Positions 59,445 to 64,000 of a stretch of DNA of 64,000 nucleotides are shown here, piece after piece. The DNA comes from DATAAP01 sp041690495 (GTDB taxonomy: Bacteria > Pseudomonadota > Alphaproteobacteria > CACIAM-22H2). How positions within the stretch are numbered: position 1 is the stretch's first letter; every line of letters begins with the position of its first letter. The stretch spans positions 620,001 through 684,000 of the forward strand of contig JAWLHE010000001.1 in the NCBI GenBank assembly GCA_041690495.1, given 5' to 3'. The position numbers were made by a program, and so were the translations under genes. The notes beneath the pieces were generated by a model, which did not search any database, had not been told where the DNA came from, and worked only from the letters and a program-made list of their open reading frames with translations.

Positions 59445-61385
59445 TCAGGCGTTGGGGACTGCTGCCTCTTTGGTGACTCTAGCGATGGCTTCGTCAAGCG
59501 CAAGGGATTCTTGCGCCTCGCCGCCGAGCCGCCGCAGCGACACGCTGCGGTTCTCCGCCTCGCGCCGGCCGATCGCGAACAGCAGCGGCACCTTGGCAAG
59601 CGTATGCTCGCGCACCTTGTAGCCGATCTTCTCGTTGCGCAGGTCAAGCTCGACGCGCAGGCCGGCGGCGCGCATCGCCGCGGCCGCCTCGCGCGCGAAC
59701 GGGTCGGCGTCCGATGTGATCGTGGCGATGACCGCCTGTACCGGCGCCAGCCACAGCGGCAGCCGGCCGGCATAGTGCTCGATCACGATACCGATGAAGC
59801 GCTCGAACGAGCCGAAGATCGCGCGGTGAAGCATGACCGGGCGGTGCTTCTGGCCGTCCTCGCCGACATAGGAGGCGTCGAGCCGCTCGGGCAGCACGAG
59901 GTCGACCTGCAGGGTGCCGCACTGCCAGTCGCGGCCGATCGCGTCGCGCAGCACGAACTCCAGCTTGGGCCCATAGAAGGCGCCCTCGCCGGGATTGCGG
60001 GTCATCTCGATCCCGGCGGCTTTCGCCGCCTGCTCCAGCGCCGCCTCCGCCTTGTCCCACACCGCCTCGCTGCCGGCGCGCTGCGCCGGGCGATCCGAGA
60101 ACTTCACCATGATGTCGGTGAAGCCGAGATCGCGGTAGACGCTGCGCAGCAGGTTGCAGAACTTCACGCTCTCCGCGGTGATCTGGTCCTCGGTGCAGAA
60201 GATGTGCGCATCGTCCTGGGTGAAGGCGCGCACCCGCATTATGCCGTGCAGTGCGCCCGACGGCTCGAAGCGGTGGCACGCGCCGAACTCGGCGAGCCGC
60301 AGCGGCAGGTCGCGATAGCTCTTCAGCCCCTGATTGAAGATCTGCACGTGTCCCGGGCAGTTCATCGGCTTGATCGCATAGAGCCGGTCGCCCTCGCTCT
60401 CCCGCGCCGTCTCGGAGCGCGGCGAGGCGGTGAACATCGCGTCGTGGAACTTGTCCCAGTGACCGGACGCGATCCACAGCTTGCGGTCGAGCAGCTGCGG
60501 AGTCTTCACCTCGACGTAGCCGTCATGCTCGAGCTTGCCGCGCAGATAGGATTCGAGAGTCCGCCACAGGGTCCAGCCGTTCGGGTGCCAGAACACCGCA
60601 CCCGGCGCCTCTTCCTGCACGTGGAACAGGTCCATCTCGCGGCCGAGCCGGCGGTGGTCGCGCTTCTGCGCCTCCTCGAGCCGGGTGAGATGCGCCTTGA
60701 GCTCGGCCTCGCTCGGCCAGACGGTGCCGTAGATGCGCTGGAGCTGCGGGTTATTGGGATCGCCGCGCCAGTAGGCGCCGGCGACCTTCATCAGCTTGAA
60801 CGCCTTGCCGAGCTTGCCGGTCGAGGGCAGATGCGGCCCGGTGCACATGTCGAGCCAGTTGCCCTGGCGGTAGATGGTGATCGCCTCGTCCCTGGGGATC
60901 TCGTTGACCCATTCCGCCTTGAACCGCTCGCCGTGCTGCTTGAACCAGTCCACCGCCTGGTCGCGGCTCCACACCTCGCAGGTGATCGGCTCGTCGCGCT
61001 CGACGATCTCGCGCATGCGCTGCTCGATCTTCGCGAAGTCGTCCGGGGTGAACGGCTCGTCGCGCGCGAAGTCGTAATAGAAGCCGTCTTCGGTGGCGGG
61101 GCCGAAGGTGATCTGCGTGCCGGGATAGAGCTCCTGCACCGCTTCGGCGAGAACGTGCGCGGCGTCGTGGCGCAACAGGTCGAGCGCGTCGGGCGATTTC
61201 GCCGTGACGATCTCGACGCTCGCGTCGCGGTCGATCACGCTCTTGAGATCCCTGAGCGTGCCGTCAACCTTGATGGCGAGTGCGGCCTTCGCGAGCCCGG
61301 CGCCGATCGATTTGGCGATTTCGGCCCCGCTCACCGCCTGCGGAAAGTTCTTTACGCTGCCGTCAGGCAGCCTGATCGCGACCAT
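59445..61385 (-). CDS. thrS: Threonyl-tRNA synthetase
   Basis: 646 aa from ATG at 61385. TGS domain (MVAIRLPDGSVKNFPQAVSG), editing domain with HDAAHVLAEAVQELYPGTQ, class II core with NCPGHVQIFNQGLKSYRDLP, RVRAFTQDDAHIFC and HRAIFGSFERFIGIVIEH, and a C-terminal anticodon domain. The 10-residue longer frame is rejected because the promoter (61414-61441) would leave no leader. Confidence 0.98.
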   Translation of the reverse strand: MVAIRLPDGSVKNFPQAVSGAEIAKSIGAGLAKAALAIKVDGTLRDLKSVIDRDASVEIVTAKSPDALDLLRHDAAHVLAEAVQELYPGTQITFGPATEDGFYYDFARDEPFTPDDFAKIEQRMREIVERDEPITCEVWSRDQAVDWFKQHGERFKAEWVNEIPRDEAITIYRQGNWLDMCTGPHLPSTGKLGKAFKLMKVAGAYWRGDPNNPQLQRIYGTVWPSEAELKAHLTRLEEAQKRDHRRLGREMDLFHVQEEAPGAVFWHPNGWTLWRTLESYLRGKLEHDGYVEVKTPQLLDRKLWIASGHWDKFHDAMFTASPRSETARESEGDRLYAIKPMNCPGHVQIFNQGLKSYRDLPLRLAEFGACHRFEPSGALHGIMRVRAFTQDDAHIFCTEDQITAESVKFCNLLRSVYRDLGFTDIMVKFSDRPAQRAGSEAVWDKAEAALEQAAKAAGIEMTRNPGEGAFYGPKLEFVLRDAIGRDWQCGTLQVDLVLPERLDASYVGEDGQKHRPVMLHRAIFGSFERFIGIVIEHYAGRLPLWLAPVQAVIATITSDADPFAREAAAAMRAAGLRVELDLRNEKIGYKVREHTLAKVPLLFAIGRREAENRSVSLRRLGGEAQESLALDEAIARVTKEAAVPNA

Positions 61386-61413
61386 AAGATCCTGAATTCC
61401 CAAAAGGCTTGGC

Positions 61414-61441
61414 AATCTAAGGCGAAACGGCGGGGTGTCAA
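61414..61441 (-). promoter_or_regulatory. Promoter of thrS
   Basis: On the minus strand TTGACA (61441-61436), 16-bp spacer, TAGATT (61419-61414), about 20-30 bp before the thrS ATG. The leader is too short for a T-box. Confidence 0.6.
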
Positions 61442-61520
61442 GGTGCGCCCGCCACAGGCGGACGGATTCGCCGCCGCTGTCAAGGCTGATGCGGGCGCGG
61501 CCCGATCACGAGGAGCAGTC

Positions 61521-62477
61521 TCACGGCAGCCGATCAGCGGCAAGGAACTCGTGCAGAGCGGCGCTCGCGGCATCGACGGAAAGGTCGGCGAGGCTGTCCT
61601 TTCGCAGACAGGTAACCTTGCGGCCGCGGGGAGCGCATTGCGCAGGGTCGCTGACTTTCGAGAACATCACGACCGACGGCGCCCCGGCGGCGGCGATGAG
61701 GTGTATCGGGCCCGTGACGCCGCCGACCGCTGCGGCGGCACCGCGCGCGAGCTGCGCCAGCTCGGCGAACGACGTGTCGCCGGTGAGATCGCGCGCCTCC
61801 GGGCAGGCCGCGCGGATCGTGTCTGCGATCGGCCGCTCGGGTCCGGTGCCGAGAATGACGGGGGTGTAGCCCTTCGCCGCCAGCGCGCGCGCCAGCGCCG
61901 CGAACCGTTCCGCCGGCCAGATCTTCTGTGGCCGGTGCGGCGACCCGCCGACCGCCATCAGCACATAGGGCGCGGTCAGGCCGTAGCGCGATATGTCGGC
62001 GCCGAGCCACGACAGGTCGGCGGGCGGCGTCTCGGCGATGCCGGCCATGCGCAGCTGTTCGGCCTGGCTGTCGACGATGTGCATGAAGTCGCGGCCGGGG
62101 TTTGCGTGCGGGTGCGAGCAGCCCGGCGCGATGCCGGACCATTCCGGCCGCTTTCCCGGTCCGAGCAGGCGGAAATAGAAGCCGCTCCGGTCTGAAGTTT
62201 GCAGGTCGTAGACGCGGTCGAACCGGCCGGCGCGCAGCCGGGCGCGCAGAGTCAGCCAACCGGGCACGTTCCACAGCGACGGCCGCGCGTCGGTCAACAC
62301 CGCGTCGAAATACGGTGAAGCGCCGAGCAGCGACGCGTATGGCCTCGTCGTCAGCGCGGTGATGTGCGCATCGGGGTGGTGCCGGCGAATCGCCGCCATC
62401 GGCCCGAGCGCCTGGATGATATCGCCCAGCGCGCTGAGCTTGATGACGAGGATGCGCTGCACCTCTCCATCGCTCAC
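61521..62477 (-). CDS. Glycosyltransferase family 9 (heptosyltransferase-like)
   Basis: 318 aa. GT9/ADP-heptose transferase pattern: RILVIKLSALGDIIQALGPM at the N-terminus, then VLMAVGGSPHRPQKIWPAERF and GGVTGPIHLIAAAGAPSVVMF in the nucleotide-sugar half. Likely adds a sugar to lipopolysaccharide core. ATG at 62477 overlaps the stop of the family-4 transferase gene upstream, so the two are co-translated. Confidence 0.9.
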   Translation of the reverse strand: MSDGEVQRILVIKLSALGDIIQALGPMAAIRRHHPDAHITALTTRPYASLLGASPYFDAVLTDARPSLWNVPGWLTLRARLRAGRFDRVYDLQTSDRSGFYFRLLGPGKRPEWSGIAPGCSHPHANPGRDFMHIVDSQAEQLRMAGIAETPPADLSWLGADISRYGLTAPYVLMAVGGSPHRPQKIWPAERFAALARALAAKGYTPVILGTGPERPIADTIRAACPEARDLTGDTSFAELAQLARGAAAAVGGVTGPIHLIAAAGAPSVVMFSKVSDPAQCAPRGRKVTCLRKDSLADLSVDAASAALHEFLAADRLP

Positions 62478-63721
62478 GTGCGCGCAGCCCCCGCGGCTTC
62501 ATGCAGGACTTCTTCGTACACCGCCAGCGTCGAGGCGCACATCTGCTCGCGGCTGAATCGCTCGCGGACATGGGCGTTGGCCGTTTCCGAGAGCTGCGTG
62601 CGCTGCTCCGCCGTCAGCGACAGTGCCTCGTCGAGCGCCGCGGCCAGGGCGGCGGGATCGCCCGGCGGCACCAGCCAGCCGGTTACGCCGGGAATGACGA
62701 TCTCGGGCGCGCCGCCATGGTCGGTCGCGATCACCGGCCGGCCCATCGCCTGAGCCTCGGCGATGACACGTCCGAAGGCTTCGGGATCGGTCGAGGCGTG
62801 GACCACGACGTCGGCGAGCTTGAACGCGGCCGGCATGTCGCGGCACTCGTCGACCGCGCGCACCACGCCTTCCAGGCCGCGGGCACGGACCAGCTTCTCG
62901 ATCTCGGCGCGATAGTTGGTGCGGCCCTGATCGGAACCCACCAGCAGGCAGCAGATGTCGCGTCGGCCGAGCTGCGCCAGCGCGTCGATCAGCACGGTCT
63001 GGCCTTTCCAGCGCGTGAGCCGGCCGGGCAGCATGATGATCGGAACGTCGTCGGGAAGGCGCCATGCGCGCGCGAGTTGCATGACGCGCTCGGCGCTGAC
63101 GCGCGCCACGTCGAAATTGCCCACGTCGATGCCCCGCGGGATGACGCGGACCAGGCTTGGCGAGATTCCGTAAGTCTCGACCACATGGCGGCCGATGAAT
63201 TCGGAGATGGCGATGACGCGGTGGCCGCGCGTCATGATCGCGTTGTACATCCGCTTGAAGCGGTTCTCGGCGTTATAGGTGCCGTGGAATGTCGTCACGA
63301 ACGGCACGCGGGCGCGCCGCGCTGCATACCATGCGCTCCAGGCCGGGGCGCGGCTGCGGGCATGGACGAGATCGACGCGGTGCCGGTCGATCACCTCTGC
63401 GAGCCGGTCGACGTTCTTGCGGATCACCAGCGGGTTCTTCGAATCGACCGGCAGAACGATATGCTTGGCGCCGGCGCGATCGAGCTCGCGCACCATCGGC
63501 CCTCCGGCGGAAACGACCACGGCCCGCCACCCGGCGCGCACGATCGCCGCGGCGATATCGACAGTGCCGCGCTCGACCCCGCCGGTTTCGAGCCGCGGCA
63601 GAACCTGAAGAATACAGGGGCCGGCGACCGCATCCGGCGCGGCTTGCCGGTCCGGTTCCGAGGGGCTGGGGGGCGTGTTAGGCTGGGTGTTCAATGTTTT
63701 TCCACCGACCGGGCGCCCCAT
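62474..63721 (-). CDS. Glycosyltransferase family 4
   Basis: 415 aa from ATG at 63721; TTG at 63694 (GGTGGA six bases upstream) is an alternative that would drop nine residues. GT-B fold: LQVLPRLETGGVERGTVDIA at the acceptor site, VIPRGIDVGNFD, LPGRLTRWKGQTVLIDAL, and the E-x7-E-type DPEAFGRVIAEAQAMG. Probably builds lipopolysaccharide or another surface glycan with the GT9 protein. Its start codon overlaps that of the divergent hydrolase. Confidence 0.9.
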   Translation of the reverse strand: MGRPVGGKTLNTQPNTPPSPSEPDRQAAPDAVAGPCILQVLPRLETGGVERGTVDIAAAIVRAGWRAVVVSAGGPMVRELDRAGAKHIVLPVDSKNPLVIRKNVDRLAEVIDRHRVDLVHARSRAPAWSAWYAARRARVPFVTTFHGTYNAENRFKRMYNAIMTRGHRVIAISEFIGRHVVETYGISPSLVRVIPRGIDVGNFDVARVSAERVMQLARAWRLPDDVPIIMLPGRLTRWKGQTVLIDALAQLGRRDICCLLVGSDQGRTNYRAEIEKLVRARGLEGVVRAVDECRDMPAAFKLADVVVHASTDPEAFGRVIAEAQAMGRPVIATDHGGAPEIVIPGVTGWLVPPGDPAALAAALDEALSLTAEQRTQLSETANAHVRERFSREQMCASTLAVYEEVLHEAAGAART

Positions 63722-64000
63722 GACCGAATCCACCGCCGTCGCGACTGGTCCCGCGTTTCTCAAGTCGGGGCGGGGCGTTTCTATCGCCTATCACAGCACG
63801 TCCGGCAAGTCTCCCGGCGTTATGTTCTGCGGCGGCTTCATGTCCGACATGACGGGGGGCAAGGCCCTGGCGCTCGAAGCGTTCTGCCGCCGGCGCGGGC
63901 AGGCCTTCGTCCGGTTCGACTACGCCGGGCACGGCCAGTCATCGGGAAAGTTCGAGGATGGGACGATCGGCGACTGGACCGCGGACGCTCTGGCGGTGCT
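63720..64000 (+). CDS. Alpha/beta-hydrolase, N-terminal part, cut by window edge
   Basis: Open from ATG at 63720 to the window end (93 codons). Start: TESTAVATGPAFLKSGRGVS; then the oxyanion-strand FCGGFMSDMTGGKA and RFDYAGHGQSSGKFED typical of small hydrolases before the nucleophile. The nucleophile elbow would lie beyond the window. Divergent from the glycosyltransferase gene with overlapping start codons and no clear Shine-Dalgarno. Confidence 0.8.
   Translation, partial: MTESTAVATGPAFLKSGRGVSIAYHSTSGKSPGVMFCGGFMSDMTGGKALALEAFCRRRGQAFVRFDYAGHGQSSGKFEDGTIGDWTADALAV

Noticed and set aside
1..64000. CRISPR arrays, rRNA, tRNA, insertion sequences, prophage or integrase genes
   Set aside because: None was recognised: the only tandem repeat has no spacers, and no transposase, integrase or tRNA cloverleaf was found by eye.

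Overview
The window is 64 kb of GC-rich, densely coding bacterial chromosome. Gene content (complete Sox system, TRAP-TAXI and Bug/TctC solute-binding proteins, rpmI-rplT-pheS-pheT with thrS-infC nearby, many acyl-CoA catabolism genes) points to an alphaproteobacterium, probably of the Hyphomicrobiales/Rhodospirillales type. This is an inference from families and gene order; no rRNA is present. A run of 100 N beside a 9-bp tandem repeat shows a draft assembly.

1-20.1 kb: an acyl-CoA catabolic island. Minus-strand operons carry an NDP-forming CoA ligase alpha-type protein with a crotonase (2203-1) and AzlC-AzlD-CaiB-crotonase (6208-3131). A TetR regulator sits at 2440-3081. Two plus-strand operons follow. 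The first (6526-15550) holds a TRAP-TAXI transporter, a split AtuA pair, an acyl-CoA dehydrogenase, an AMP-forming acyl-CoA synthetase, an SDR and a cupin. The second (15639-20076) holds MaoC, a CitE-like lyase, an ATP-grasp CoA-ligase subunit, a crotonase, a second MaoC and an acyl-CoA dehydrogenase. Four sites of the form ACCGA(C/A)(C/T)-N4-GGT(C/T)G precede these operons and tr the TetR gene, so I read the island as one TetR regulon. It would import an organic acid, probably branched or dicarboxylic, activate it with CoA and degrade it. The substrate is not determined.

20.1-31.3 kb: a complete sulfur-oxidation cluster around one divergent promoter region (24161-24698). Leftward: soxA, soxX, an exported DsrE-like protein, soxS-like thioredoxin, an ArsR repressor with a persulfide-sensor cysteine pair, and a YeeE/YedE thiosulfate-type transporter. 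Rightward: soxY, soxZ, soxB, soxC, soxD, ccdA-like soxV, a second exported DsrE-like protein and soxW.

31.4-40.2 kb: signalling genes: a PAS/GAF histidine kinase, a chemoreceptor, a MarR-like regulator, a single-domain response regulator and a large hybrid kinase.

40.3-53.1 kb: accessory genes. A BTAD/TPR regulator faces a methyltransferase, an exported cupin and a PEP-CTERM-type exported protein. LysE and GST genes follow, then an IclR/TctC versus VOC/FAD-monooxygenase/hydrolase group around a palindrome, then an AhpD-like/Rrf2 pair with a strong palindromic operator.

53.1-64 kb: an orphan terminator, the tandem repeat and gap, then housekeeping genes on the minus strand (pheT, pheS, rplT, rpmI, an XRE regulator, infC, thrS), two glycosyltransferases, and the start of an alpha/beta hydrolase at the right edge.
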